The notes beneath the pieces are model-generated. The model had not been told where the DNA came from. It worked only from the letters and a program-made list of their open reading frames with translations, and did not search any database. Position numbers and translations under genes: made by a program. This document shows, one piece after another, positions 8,376-15,996 of a stretch of 64,000 nucleotides of DNA. Source of the DNA: Terriglobus roseus (GTDB taxonomy: Bacteria; Acidobacteriota; Terriglobia; Terriglobales; Acidobacteriaceae); the NCBI RefSeq assembly GCF_900105625.1, contig NZ_FNSD01000001.1:4092001-4156000 (forward strand). Reading direction: 5' to 3'. Each line of letters opens with the position of its first letter. The stretch's first letter is position 1.

Positions 8376-9776
8376 TCAATCCTTTGAAGGTGGTGGTGTC
8401 AGCCAGAGCCGGATGCCGCTCGTAAGGTCAGTCCGGTGCATCGTCGCCGGCTGATTGCTGGAAAGAACCTGAGTCAGGAGGGATTGACTTACATCGAAAA
8501 ACAAACCGATGCGCTCGCTGAATCGATAATCCCAGCGGGAGGTGGCTCCCAGCGTGTTTTGTGGCAGGGACGTGACGGCATCCACCGAGTGGAAGTATCG
8601 GACATCGACGTTCATGGACAATGTTCTGGTCAACGTTCGTCCAAACGATCCGCTGACCATGTGTCCCAGGGAAATGGTGTTGTTTGCATTCACCTGCAAG
8701 GACCGTGCGTACGCCGCATCCAGCGTCGTGCGCGGCGTCTGGTGTCTCAGGTCAGCAGACAAGGCATAGGTCGGGCTGTTATCGATCGGGATGTTTGAAA
8801 GCACCGCAGTATGGCGAAACATCGGCCCTGCGCGTAGCAACAGACGATCGTTTTGCGCCAGAGCGACACGGGTTCCTACCAGCACTGTCTCGAAGCTGAG
8901 GCGTTGCTGACTAGTAAGACCGCCGATCGTCGCGAACGATCCATCCACACTGAACGCCACGGAGGGTGCAACCAGTCGCTCCCAAAAGAGGTCAGCCCCT
9001 GCAGGTATGCTTCGCACGGTCTGCAGTGGCTGGTTGGTCCCTGCGGCCTGGGAGAGTTCGTGCCAGGAGCCGACCCCGGTCAGCCGGATATGTTGCCGCT
9101 CTGAGGTCGCATGATCGAAGGTCAGCGACGTCGATACGTCCTGCACAGACGTCGAGGATGCCGTCTGCTGCGCCGCACCTGCCGGCGGCTGAACGACGCT
9201 CGTACCTCCGATCGACAACACAGAAGGCAACAGTTGCCCGATATCGCGGAGTCGAGCGGCGGAGAGTTGCCAGGTGAAATTGCTTCTGCCACTCAGCTGA
9301 ACGGCATATCCCTGCTGGTAGGACTGCGAAAACACTGCATCCGAAACTGCCCCGGAATAGTGAGTGAGCGTCGGCTTATAGGTCGCCTCGAAGTGATGCG
9401 TGGTGCCGCCGAAGGAGAGGGTGACAGGCAACGAGCTTCTCTGTACGGCGCCGCCCTGTGACGATATCGCAGAGAGCAGATTTGTTGAGTATCCGGCGGA
9501 ACCATCGAAATAGAAGGACAGCTTCGTTCCTCGGCCGGAGGTGGTGGCGCTCGATCCCGACGCATTCAGACCAAAGACGGAGCCGGGTCCGGTCTGAGAT
9601 TCGAGCAACTCATAAACGTCAATATCAGAGGCGGCCACCCGGCTCTCGACCTGCGGCGCGTTCGCAGTCCCAGCGGGATTCTGTGCCTCTGCGGTGGGGG
9701 GCGCCGCCAGCATCGCGAGAAAGCCGCAGCACGCTCCCGCACTTATGAGCGGAGGGGAATGCCTTACGGTGATCAT
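8376..9776 (-). CDS. Outer-membrane beta-barrel protein of the EPS locus
   Basis: 466 residues with a signal peptide (hydrophobic stretch ending in AEAQ, about residue 31). The rest is a run of alternating amphipathic strands typical of a beta-barrel (for example FYFDGSAGYSTN, RLTGVGSWHEL, MNVDVRYFHS, SRWDYRFSERIGLFFDVSQ), ending in GIRLWLTPPPSKD. I do not recognise a named family. Its place between the Wza-like gene (4-nt overlap) and the Wzz gene suggests an outer-membrane EPS secretion or anchoring role, similar in position to barrel proteins seen in other EPS clusters. Confidence 0.75.
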   Translation of the reverse strand: MITVRHSPPLISAGACCGFLAMLAAPPTAEAQNPAGTANAPQVESRVAASDIDVYELLESQTGPGSVFGLNASGSSATTSGRGTKLSFYFDGSAGYSTNLLSAISSQGGAVQRSSLPVTLSFGGTTHHFEATYKPTLTHYSGAVSDAVFSQSYQQGYAVQLSGRSNFTWQLSAARLRDIGQLLPSVLSIGGTSVVQPPAGAAQQTASSTSVQDVSTSLTFDHATSERQHIRLTGVGSWHELSQAAGTNQPLQTVRSIPAGADLFWERLVAPSVAFSVDGSFATIGGLTSQQRLSFETVLVGTRVALAQNDRLLLRAGPMFRHTAVLSNIPIDNSPTYALSADLRHQTPRTTLDAAYARSLQVNANNTISLGHMVSGSFGRTLTRTLSMNVDVRYFHSVDAVTSLPQNTLGATSRWDYRFSERIGLFFDVSQSLLTQVLSSNQPATMHRTDLTSGIRLWLTPPPSKD

Positions 9777-10408
9777 GGGATCACCACGGTATCGCCCGGC
9801 TCCAGCATCAGATCCTTCGCCATGGTCTTCGAGCGCAGAATCTCGCTGTACCGGTATGGAATGTGACTCTTGACTCCATCGTTGTTCGAACGCAGAACGT
9901 AGATACCGTTCTTCTTTGCGAACTCCCGAAGGCCACCCGCCAGCGACAGAGCATCGAGTACACCCATCGATGAGGAGAGCGCGTAGGATCCCGGTCGTGT
10001 GACCTGCCCGAGTACGTTGACATGCAGGCTGTGAATCTCGGTAACGATGACCGTCACCTGAGGCGCAGTAAGGTAGCGGCTGATCGATGTGCGGATGTCT
10101 TCCTGCAGCTCCATGGGGGTCTTGCCGGACGCCTGTAACTCGCCGATCAACGGAAGCGAAATCTTGCCGTCCGGCCGAACAGAAACGTTCCGCGAAAGCT
10201 CCGCTTCATGCCATATGTTGATGTTGAGTACGTCATCGATGCCGATCGTGAAAGGTTTCGCTTGCGTCGACGGGTGCGCGGACGTGGATGCAGCAGCTGC
10301 GGTGACGCTGTTCACAGACTGTGCGCCGCAGGGAGCGGTGCGCACAGCGACACCACTCAGCGACACGGCTGCCAGGGCAATCATCGATTGTGATCGCAGT
10401 GTTTTCAT
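9773..10408 (-). CDS. Wza-like polysaccharide export protein (Poly_export/SLBB)
   Basis: 211 residues. A signal peptide is followed by the polysaccharide export domain (FTIGIDDVLNINIWHE, VRPDGKISLPLIGEL, LTAPQVTVIV; about 52-130) and an SLBB domain (VLGQVTRPGSYAL, then LDALSLAGGL; about 132-185). I see no clear lipobox Cys, and the protein is short, with only one SLBB repeat, so the outer-membrane pore helix of full Wza is probably absent. The neighbouring barrel protein may supply that function. The start overlaps the upstream regulator's stop (ATGA) and its own stop overlaps the barrel gene's start. Confidence 0.9.
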   Translation of the reverse strand: MKTLRSQSMIALAAVSLSGVAVRTAPCGAQSVNSVTAAAASTSAHPSTQAKPFTIGIDDVLNINIWHEAELSRNVSVRPDGKISLPLIGELQASGKTPMELQEDIRTSISRYLTAPQVTVIVTEIHSLHVNVLGQVTRPGSYALSSSMGVLDALSLAGGLREFAKKNGIYVLRSNNDGVKSHIPYRYSEILRSKTMAKDLMLEPGDTVVIP

Positions 10409-11427
10409 GATTTGCCTTTCTGTGTGAGGCCGCTGGAGTGCCTACGAATCGGCGGGATGTTCGCAGCCTTGATCTTGTACAGCAGCGCGCGATAACTGAT
10501 ATCCAGCGTGCGTGCGGCCTTCTTGCGATTCCAGTTATTGGCTTGCAGTACCGTCAGGATGATGCGTCGTTCCAGATTGCGCATGACACGCTGCGTCTGT
10601 AACCGCAGGGGCGTGTGTGTGTCGATGATGGAATCAAAGGGGCCCGGGTCATCTTCGTGCTGGGCGCGCAGGTGGTCGATGATGAAGCGCTCATCGCCGA
10701 ACGTCGCGTACTGACTCACCAGATTTTCCAGCTCGCGGATGTTACCCGGCCATGAATACCGTTCCATCAGGGTCATTGCTGACGGCGAGACAGGGTGCGT
10801 ATGCACACCGTGGTAGTGAGCGAAGCCCTTCAGGAAATGTGTGACCAGCGGAGCGATATCTTCTGGCCGGTTCCGCAAGGGCGGCATGCTGATACATAGT
10901 GTGCTGATGCGAAACATAAGATCGGCCTGGAAGCGGCCGGCCGCCACTTCGTGGGCCAGGTCGCATTCCGTCGAAGAGATGAGGCGCAGATCGAGCGGGT
11001 GCCACTTCGTTCCGCCTAGTCGCGTGGAGCCGCTGTCGTGCAGGACATTGAGCAATACCGATTGAATGCGGAGATCAAGATCTTCGATCTTGTCCAGGAA
11101 AAGTGATCCATTGTCGGACAGCTCAAACAGGCCCTGCTTCCCGCGAGGATGCGCGCGGGAGTATCCCTCTTCAATCCCCAGCAGTTCTTCTTCGAAGTCC
11201 GTCGCAAATGTTTTCAGGCACAGGCGGTGCAGGAAGGGGCGACCGTGTCGCTTACTCATCTCGTGGAGCAGCTGTGCTGCAGTGTGCTTGCCTGTTCCAG
11301 TCTCGCCAACTAGCAGGACCGGCATGTTGACGGTAGCTGCCTGGGCAATGTGCTCCCGCACATCACGTATGACCTGTGATTCTCCGACCAGGCGTTGTCG
11401 AAGCGTCGCTGAAGTCAACTGGGTCAC
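10405..11427 (-). CDS. Degenerate NtrC-type AAA+ regulator with Fis-type HTH
   Basis: About 340 residues: an AAA+ domain of the sigma54-activator family and a C-terminal Fis-type helix-turn-helix (NWNRKKAARTLDISYRALLY). No receiver domain. Walker A GETGTGKH (41-48) and GNIRELENL (sensor II) are kept. Other key sites are altered: the GAFTGA loop is GYSRAH (88-93), Walker B FLDE is FLDK (about 110-113), sensor I ATNRDL is SSTECDL, and the arginine-finger region reads RFQADLMFRI. It may bind DNA but probably cannot remodel sigma54 in the usual way. GTG 11427 is chosen because it forms a GTGA overlap with the small upstream frame; a TTG at 11445 is also in frame. Confidence 0.85.
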   Translation of the reverse strand: MTQLTSATLRQRLVGESQVIRDVREHIAQAATVNMPVLLVGETGTGKHTAAQLLHEMSKRHGRPFLHRLCLKTFATDFEEELLGIEEGYSRAHPRGKQGLFELSDNGSLFLDKIEDLDLRIQSVLLNVLHDSGSTRLGGTKWHPLDLRLISSTECDLAHEVAAGRFQADLMFRISTLCISMPPLRNRPEDIAPLVTHFLKGFAHYHGVHTHPVSPSAMTLMERYSWPGNIRELENLVSQYATFGDERFIIDHLRAQHEDDPGPFDSIIDTHTPLRLQTQRVMRNLERRIILTVLQANNWNRKKAARTLDISYRALLYKIKAANIPPIRRHSSGLTQKGKS

Positions 11428-11687
11428 GCCTGCGGATAACTGCAATTGCCTGGCCGCAAATCTGTCGGGATGTCTTTAGGCGACAGCCTTAGAAATCGGG
11501 GAATTACGCGAAACGGGACCGCGTTGCTGGACTTGGCCAGGGCATCGGACGCACTTTCGGATGTGTAATGTTTTGCGTACTTAAAGTTGGCGTCGAGCTC
11601 ATCGGCAGATCGCGTCGCAGTCAAACACGTGCGTAAGACCGGTTTTCCGTTATGAGACGCAGAACGCGTTGGCTGTTCGCAGCTCAC
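11424..11687 (-). CDS. Possible 87-residue protein between deacetylase and regulator
   Basis: I do not recognise this protein. The frame fills the whole 240-nt gap between the deacetylase and the AAA+ regulator and joins both by 4-nt GTGA overlaps (11684-11687 and 11424-11427), as the certain genes of this operon do. The product is hydrophilic, Ser/Ala/Lys rich, with three Cys, and without a signal peptide or membrane helix. Against it: the third codon position is less GC-rich than in its neighbours, no clear ribosome site is seen, and a frame this long stays open by chance fairly often in GC-rich DNA. A sigma54-like element lies inside its 3' end. Confidence 0.35.
   Translation of the reverse strand: MSCEQPTRSASHNGKPVLRTCLTATRSADELDANFKYAKHYTSESASDALAKSSNAVPFRVIPRFLRLSPKDIPTDLRPGNCSYPQA
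11438..11462 (-). promoter_or_regulatory. Shared element A with sigma54-like spacing, before the AAA+ regulator
   Basis: On the minus strand: GATTTG, 6 nt, GGCAATTGC, 1 nt, GTT. It contains CGGCCAG-GCAA-TTGC (GG-N10-GC), a fair sigma54 -24/-12 match, and the 8-bp palindrome GCAATTGC. Nearly the same string occurs at 12487-12510. If it is a promoter, transcription would start about 4 nt before the GTG at 11427. Confidence 0.4.
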
Positions 11688-12463
11688 TGTGCCGCAGTGC
11701 GCGAAAGATGGGAACGAAGACGCTGGTAGGCGTCGGTCGCGATCACGGATCGCACACCGTGTCTCAGGTAGTAGGCGGCCTGGAGTAAATGAACGGCCGT
11801 GCTTCTTCCTTCAGCATAGGTGGCGATGGTCCTGAGATTGGTGCCACTCCGAACGACACATCGACCGATGATCGTTGGAGTCATCAGGTCTCCTGAGAGA
11901 GCTGGTGGTCGGTAAAATCCCGGTTCCGAGGTGTACACCACCTCGTAGCCCGCAGCGGCGCACGCTCTTATGACGCTCTCATTCCATCGCCCATCGGGCA
12001 TCGAGATTGTTTTGACCTGCCGTCCGATGTGATCTTCCAAACGCTTCCGGGAACTGACGAGTTCCTGCGCAAGCTTTGCATGGGGGCACCGGGGGAGTAC
12101 GGGGTGGGAAGCGCTATGAGAACCAATCGTGTGCGCTGACTTGGCAAGGCTCCGGATGTCGTTCCAAGTCATGCATTCAGGTCGGGTTGAGATCCAGTCT
12201 GTGGTGATGAAGAAGTGCGCCTTCAGCGAAAATCCCTCAAGGATGGGTGCGGCCATCGCGATGTTCGACGCGTGCCCATCGTCGAACGTGATGGCGACGG
12301 GGCCGCGCGGGCGTCGAGAGGGGCCACACAGTGTTGCCAGTTGCTGAAAGAAGTTCTCCGGAGAGACGTTGGTGTCGCGGCCAGAGGCATTACAGATCTC
12401 GTGGTACGCGAACGCCCTCATGTTCGATAGTTCCAGGTAATCGGTGTCAACGGACTGCATCAT
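11684..12463 (-). CDS. Polysaccharide deacetylase (NodB/CE4 domain)
   Basis: About 259 residues with all three CE4 motifs: TFDDGH (motif 1, metal Asp), GSHSASHPV (motif 2, H-x3-H) and ISMPDGRWNE (motif 3). No signal peptide, so it may act on lipid-linked intermediates in the cytoplasm or be exported another way. ATG 12463 is preferred: a GGAGGG ribosome site ends at 12473, 9 nt upstream, while the ATG at 12472 touches that site directly. It appears to be the first gene of the ten-gene minus-strand EPS operon. The locus has a second, quite different CE4 protein at 1619. Confidence 0.87.
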   Translation of the reverse strand: MMQSVDTDYLELSNMRAFAYHEICNASGRDTNVSPENFFQQLATLCGPSRRPRGPVAITFDDGHASNIAMAAPILEGFSLKAHFFITTDWISTRPECMTWNDIRSLAKSAHTIGSHSASHPVLPRCPHAKLAQELVSSRKRLEDHIGRQVKTISMPDGRWNESVIRACAAAGYEVVYTSEPGFYRPPALSGDLMTPTIIGRCVVRSGTNLRTIATYAEGRSTAVHLLQAAYYLRHGVRSVIATDAYQRLRSHLSRTAAQ

Positions 12464-12486
12464 GCTCTGCATCCCTCCGGGTGCTG

Positions 12487-12510
12487 AACAGCAATTGCCG
12501 TGTCCAAATC
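12487..12510 (-). promoter_or_regulatory. Shared element B before the first deacetylase of the EPS operon
   Basis: On the minus strand: GATTTG, 5 nt, GGCAATTGC, 1 nt, GTT, nearly the same as the element at 11438-11462. The part TGGACACGGCAATTGC would be a perfect sigma54 consensus if one base were removed; as it stands the spacing is GG-N11-GC, one too long. It lies just upstream of the GGAGGG ribosome site of the deacetylase gene. Confidence 0.4.
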
Positions 12511-12816
12511 ACCTGTCTGAACCATCACGCCGCTCTCCGGCGACAGGGCCAACGTAAGTGACGACTGCGTAACTACAGTCGGGTTCTCCCACGCAACGGA
12601 AGAGGACTGCGAGTGTAATCCGATCAGACCGATCCTGGACAGGCTTATTGTTCTGCGAGCAATCGTCATGCCAAGTCCGTCCGTCATGGACTGGACTGGC
12701 GTTAAGAAACTGCTGCAAGAGATCCCAATGGATAAGGCTTGGATGGAGTCAGAATCCACCGATCGATGCGAGATCGAAAGCCGGACTCTGAAGCCTCTGG
12801 CCGGAGAACGAACCAT
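12511..12816. other. Intergenic stretch between EPS and pectin loci
   Basis: This stretch separates the divergent EPS and pectin operons. Open frames cross it on both strands, but none has a ribosome site or a recognisable product. The minus-strand frame ending at 12460 meets the deacetylase ATG in an ATGA overlap; I judge it unlikely to be a gene. I see no RNA gene or clear repeat here. Confidence 0.5.
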
Positions 12817-12828
12817 CGAAGCGTTTCG
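12817..12828. promoter_or_regulatory. LacI-type operator-like palindrome, distal GH28 site
   Basis: CGAAGCGTTTCG, a near-perfect dyad around a central CG, as usual for LacI/PurR-family operators. Its centre is 100 nt upstream of the site at 12917-12928. Weaker support than the two proximal sites because of its distance from the promoter. Confidence 0.4.
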
Positions 12829-12916
12829 GTGTGGCTTCCAAATGCAAACTCGGACTCTGGAGGGAAGAGCTCCCATTGTTCTTATCCAGGCGAGGAATCG
12901 TCGCCTAAGCGGTTTC

Positions 12917-12928
12917 GGAAGCGTTTCC
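12917..12928. promoter_or_regulatory. LacI-type operator-like palindrome, GH28 site 1
   Basis: GGAAGCGTTTCC, a dyad around a central CG. Its centre is exactly 22 nt (about two helical turns) from the next site, so dimers bound at both would lie on one face of the DNA, just upstream of the -35 element. Confidence 0.55.
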
Positions 12929-12938
12929 TGCGTTCTAT

Positions 12939-12950
12939 GAAAACGTTTCG
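12939..12950. promoter_or_regulatory. LacI-type operator-like palindrome, GH28 site 2
   Basis: GAAAACGTTTCG, containing the AAACGTTT core common to LacI-family operators. It ends 8 nt before the -35 hexamer of the GH28 promoter. The probable ligand-responsive protein is the LacI-family regulator encoded at 22822. Confidence 0.55.
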
Positions 12951-12958
12951 AACGACGA

Positions 12959-12988
12959 TTGACCATCGTTGTCGCGGACCTCTATAGT
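12959..12988 (+). promoter_or_regulatory. Sigma70-like promoter of the pectinase operon
   Basis: TTGACC (-35), 18 nt, TATAGT (-10). Transcription would begin near 12995, giving a leader of about 35 nt that includes the GAGG ribosome site before the GTG at 13031. Confidence 0.6.
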
Positions 12989-13030
12989 GCAACCGGGCGT
13001 TCGTCCAAGTTCCCGTCTGAGGTATCAGCT

Positions 13031-14410
13031 GTGCGTCGTGAGTCTTCCGTAGTTCTTGGAGCCGGTCTCCTTGCCCTGAGTGCGTTCGCACAGGACACCC
13101 GACACGTGACCGAGCCGACCGTCCCTCGTGCCTGCACCGTGCTCAAGGCGCAACTCCATGCTGAGAACAACAATCTCCGCGAACAGGATGAGCAGCGTCT
13201 GGACACCGAGCGCATCCAGAGGGCAATGGACACCTGCGCGAAGGGCAGCGCGGTAGAGCTCCATTTGGACGGTGCCTCGAATGCCTTCCTCAGTGGCCCT
13301 CTCGAACTGCGTGACGGAGTCACCCTGCTCATCGACAAGGGCGTGACGCTGTATGCATCGCGCGACCCGAAGGTGTTCGATACCGTACCCGGCGGCTGTG
13401 GTACCACCGGTCCGGAGAATAAGCCCTGCAAGCCGCTGATCACGGTGAAGGATGTGAAGAATGCGGCCATCATGGGCGACGGCGTGATCGATGGTCGCGG
13501 CGGTAGCAAGCTGATTGGCAAGACCTACTCCTGGTGGGAGCAGTCGCGCGCGGCAGAGCCGACGAATGCTCGCTATTCCGCATTCCGCCTGGTGGTTGCG
13601 AATCACGCGGATGGCTTGATCCTGTATCGGATTCGCCTGCACAACTCTCCGAACTTTCACGTCACCGTTAGTAATACGGACGGCTTCACTGCGTGGGGTG
13701 TCCATCTGCTGACACCGACCGTGCGCGGGACTGACGCGCGCAATACCGACGGCATCGATCCCGGGTCGTCGACGAATATCACCGTCGCCAAGAGCTGGAT
13801 TGATAACGGCGATGACAACATCGCCATCAAGGCCAGCGTTCATCACATGAGCGTTCTCGATAACCACTTCTACACGGGCCATGGCATGTCGATGGGCTCT
13901 GAAGCGCGCGATGAGGCGGACATTCTCGTCGATACGCTGACGCTGGATCACACGACCAGCGGCGTCCGCATCAAGAGCAACGTGCAGCGCGGAGGCCTGG
14001 TGCGAAATGTGGTCTATCGCAACCTTTGCATGCGCGACGTGCAGGTGCCGATCTCGGTGAGCCCGTTCTACAACGGACAGACGACCGATGGCATTGACGA
14101 CCTTGGAATGACGGGGACATTCACACCGGACTACAAGGGAATCCGACTTGAGAATGTGTTGAGCCTGACTCCAGGCGTCGTGCAGGTCGCCGGCCTCAAC
14201 GCGGAGCATGCGACGGAACTTACGCTGGACGGTGTGGAAGTACGCGGCATCAAACCCGATTCGGCAAAGGCTCGCTTCAGTTCAATCACCTACGGACCGA
14301 AGGGGGCGAATTTCACCTTCACAGGGACGGCCGTAACCAACTCACCGGCGGCGCCGACGCTGAAGACGAGTTTCTCGTGCGATGGAAAGTTTCTGCCTTA
14401 CCAGGATTAG
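13031..14410 (+). CDS. Secreted GH28 polygalacturonase
   Basis: About 459 residues with a signal peptide (RRESSVVLGAGLLALSAFA, cut before QD). The body is a right-handed beta-helix with all four GH28 signatures: NTDGID (238-243), GDDNIAIK (260-267, the catalytic Asp pair), GHGMSMG (283-289) and RIKS (313-316). It hydrolyses alpha-1,4 bonds between galacturonic acid units in pectin or rhamnogalacturonan. The GTG start at 13031 has GAGG 8 nt upstream; the frame continues upstream to 12959, but that would place the promoter inside the gene. First gene of the pectin operon, followed after 43 nt by the CE12-like esterase. Confidence 0.93.
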   Translation: MRRESSVVLGAGLLALSAFAQDTRHVTEPTVPRACTVLKAQLHAENNNLREQDEQRLDTERIQRAMDTCAKGSAVELHLDGASNAFLSGPLELRDGVTLLIDKGVTLYASRDPKVFDTVPGGCGTTGPENKPCKPLITVKDVKNAAIMGDGVIDGRGGSKLIGKTYSWWEQSRAAEPTNARYSAFRLVVANHADGLILYRIRLHNSPNFHVTVSNTDGFTAWGVHLLTPTVRGTDARNTDGIDPGSSTNITVAKSWIDNGDDNIAIKASVHHMSVLDNHFYTGHGMSMGSEARDEADILVDTLTLDHTTSGVRIKSNVQRGGLVRNVVYRNLCMRDVQVPISVSPFYNGQTTDGIDDLGMTGTFTPDYKGIRLENVLSLTPGVVQVAGLNAEHATELTLDGVEVRGIKPDSAKARFSSITYGPKGANFTFTGTAVTNSPAAPTLKTSFSCDGKFLPYQD

Positions 14411-14453
14411 AGCACTCGCGTGACGAGCACCACCAACATCGGAAGAGAGTTCA

Positions 14454-15968
14454 ATGCGCCTATCGCGGATCACCTTCGGCATCGCTGCAACCGCACTCCT
14501 TATCAGCCTTGCCGCGCAAGCTGAGGACGCCTACGTGCCGCAGCCACCCGAGCACCGGCGACCCGGCACGACGCTCCGCATCGACCTCATTGGCGATTCC
14601 ACACAGACCGATAATGCGGGCTATGGTCGTGGCTTCTGTGCCCACCTTTCGCCGAAGGTGGACTGCCTGAACATGGCAAAGGGCGGGGCCAGCACCAAGA
14701 CCTATCGCGAAGATGGCCTTTGGGATCGCGCACTGAGTACGAAGCCGGATTACATGCTGATCCAGTTTGGTCACAACGACATTGAGTCATCCGAACATCT
14801 GGCGCGACAGGTGACCATCGAGGTCTACGAGCAAAACCTGCGACGTTTTGTCGATGAGGCGCGTTCGCATGGCATCAAGCCGGTCCTGGTAACGCCTTTG
14901 ACCCGTCGCTACTTCCAGAAAGATGGCAAGGTCCATAGCGACCTGCTGCAGCACGCCGCGGTCATGAAGCGTGTTGCTGCGGACATGCACGTGCCTGTCA
15001 TCGATCTGCAGACCGAGAGCATCGCGTACCTCGATCGCATCGGCGAAGTTGCAGGTACAAAGCTCGGCATTACCAAGAAGGATGCAGAAGGGAAGCTGGC
15101 ACCGGACAAGACGCACTTGAACTGGGCCGGGAGCTTCGTCTTTGGGCGTATGGTCGCGGTCGATCTTGGCAAGGCCGTACCAACGTTACATCCTTATCTT
15201 CTGAGGACGCCCGCCGCACTCCCGCCTGAGGGCGAGCTTGCCATGCGCGTCTTCGAGGGTAAGCCTTTCAAGATCGTCCTTGTTGGTGATTCCACGACAG
15301 CGACTGAAGGTGGTTGGGGTCCGGGCTTCTGCGCGACGCTTACCTCGAACGTCACATGTGTGGACCTGGGCGCGAACGGCCGCAGTACCAAGTCCTACCT
15401 CGACGAGGGACTTTGGACGAAGGCTCTGGCAGAAAACGGGAATTACTACACCTTCCAGTTCGGCCACAATGATCAGAAGGACGATCCGAAGCGTCACACC
15501 GATCCTGCGACGACCTACAGCGATAACCTGCGGCGCTTCATCCGTGAAACGCGCGCTATGGGTGGCATTCCGATCGTGCTTAGTCCACTGTCGCGCCGCA
15601 CTTACAAAGACGGCAAGCTGGTCGAAACAGATGGTCTGAAGGAATATGGTGCTGCGGCGCGGCAGGTTGCGGCGGAGGAGAGGGTCAACTTCGTCGATCT
15701 GCTGGGCCTGTCGCAAAAGTTCCTGTCGACCATGACGCAGGAAGAAGCGGACGCCTTTGACATGGTCGGGCACCCGGACGCTAAGGCTGAGAACGCAGCA
15801 CCTGCAAAGCCCGATCGGACGCATCTGAACGACAAGGGTAAGGCGGTCTTTGGCCGCATGGTTGCCGACAACATCATCCGTTCGCAGGTCGAACTGGGCC
15901 CTAACGTAAACGGACTGCCTGCAGGCGCCACGCCGATGCTGCAGCCTGCTTCCACCGACGGCCATTAA
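14454..15968 (+). CDS. Two-domain SGNH (CE12-like) rhamnogalacturonan acetylesterase
   Basis: 504 residues: a signal peptide (about 1-23) and two complete SGNH hydrolase domains in tandem. Domain 1 has GDS (47-49), GHND (106-109) and DKTHLN (218-223). Domain 2 has GDS (278-280), GHND (337-340) and DRTHLN (454-459). Both keep the Ser, Asn and Asp/His catalytic residues. The CE12 family removes acetyl groups from rhamnogalacturonan, which fits between polygalacturonase and pectin methylesterase. Usual family members carry one domain, so this is a duplication or fusion. Ribosome site GGAAGAG lies before ATG 14454. Confidence 0.88.
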   Translation: MRLSRITFGIAATALLISLAAQAEDAYVPQPPEHRRPGTTLRIDLIGDSTQTDNAGYGRGFCAHLSPKVDCLNMAKGGASTKTYREDGLWDRALSTKPDYMLIQFGHNDIESSEHLARQVTIEVYEQNLRRFVDEARSHGIKPVLVTPLTRRYFQKDGKVHSDLLQHAAVMKRVAADMHVPVIDLQTESIAYLDRIGEVAGTKLGITKKDAEGKLAPDKTHLNWAGSFVFGRMVAVDLGKAVPTLHPYLLRTPAALPPEGELAMRVFEGKPFKIVLVGDSTTATEGGWGPGFCATLTSNVTCVDLGANGRSTKSYLDEGLWTKALAENGNYYTFQFGHNDQKDDPKRHTDPATTYSDNLRRFIRETRAMGGIPIVLSPLSRRTYKDGKLVETDGLKEYGAAARQVAAEERVNFVDLLGLSQKFLSTMTQEEADAFDMVGHPDAKAENAAPAKPDRTHLNDKGKAVFGRMVADNIIRSQVELGPNVNGLPAGATPMLQPASTDGH

Positions 15969-15996
15969 GACCACCAACAACCGAAAGGGAATTACC

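Noticed and set aside
1-12510. PEP-CTERM/exosortase type of EPS locus
   Set aside because: The set of export and initiation genes is similar, but I found no exosortase, no PEP-CTERM tail and no PrsK-like kinase in the window.
12460-12687. Possible 70-75 residue gene ending in an ATGA overlap with the first EPS deacetylase
   Set aside because: The overlap follows automatically from the start codon being followed by A. There is no ribosome site, the product is unremarkable, and the promoter-like element and the ribosome site of the deacetylase fall inside its end.
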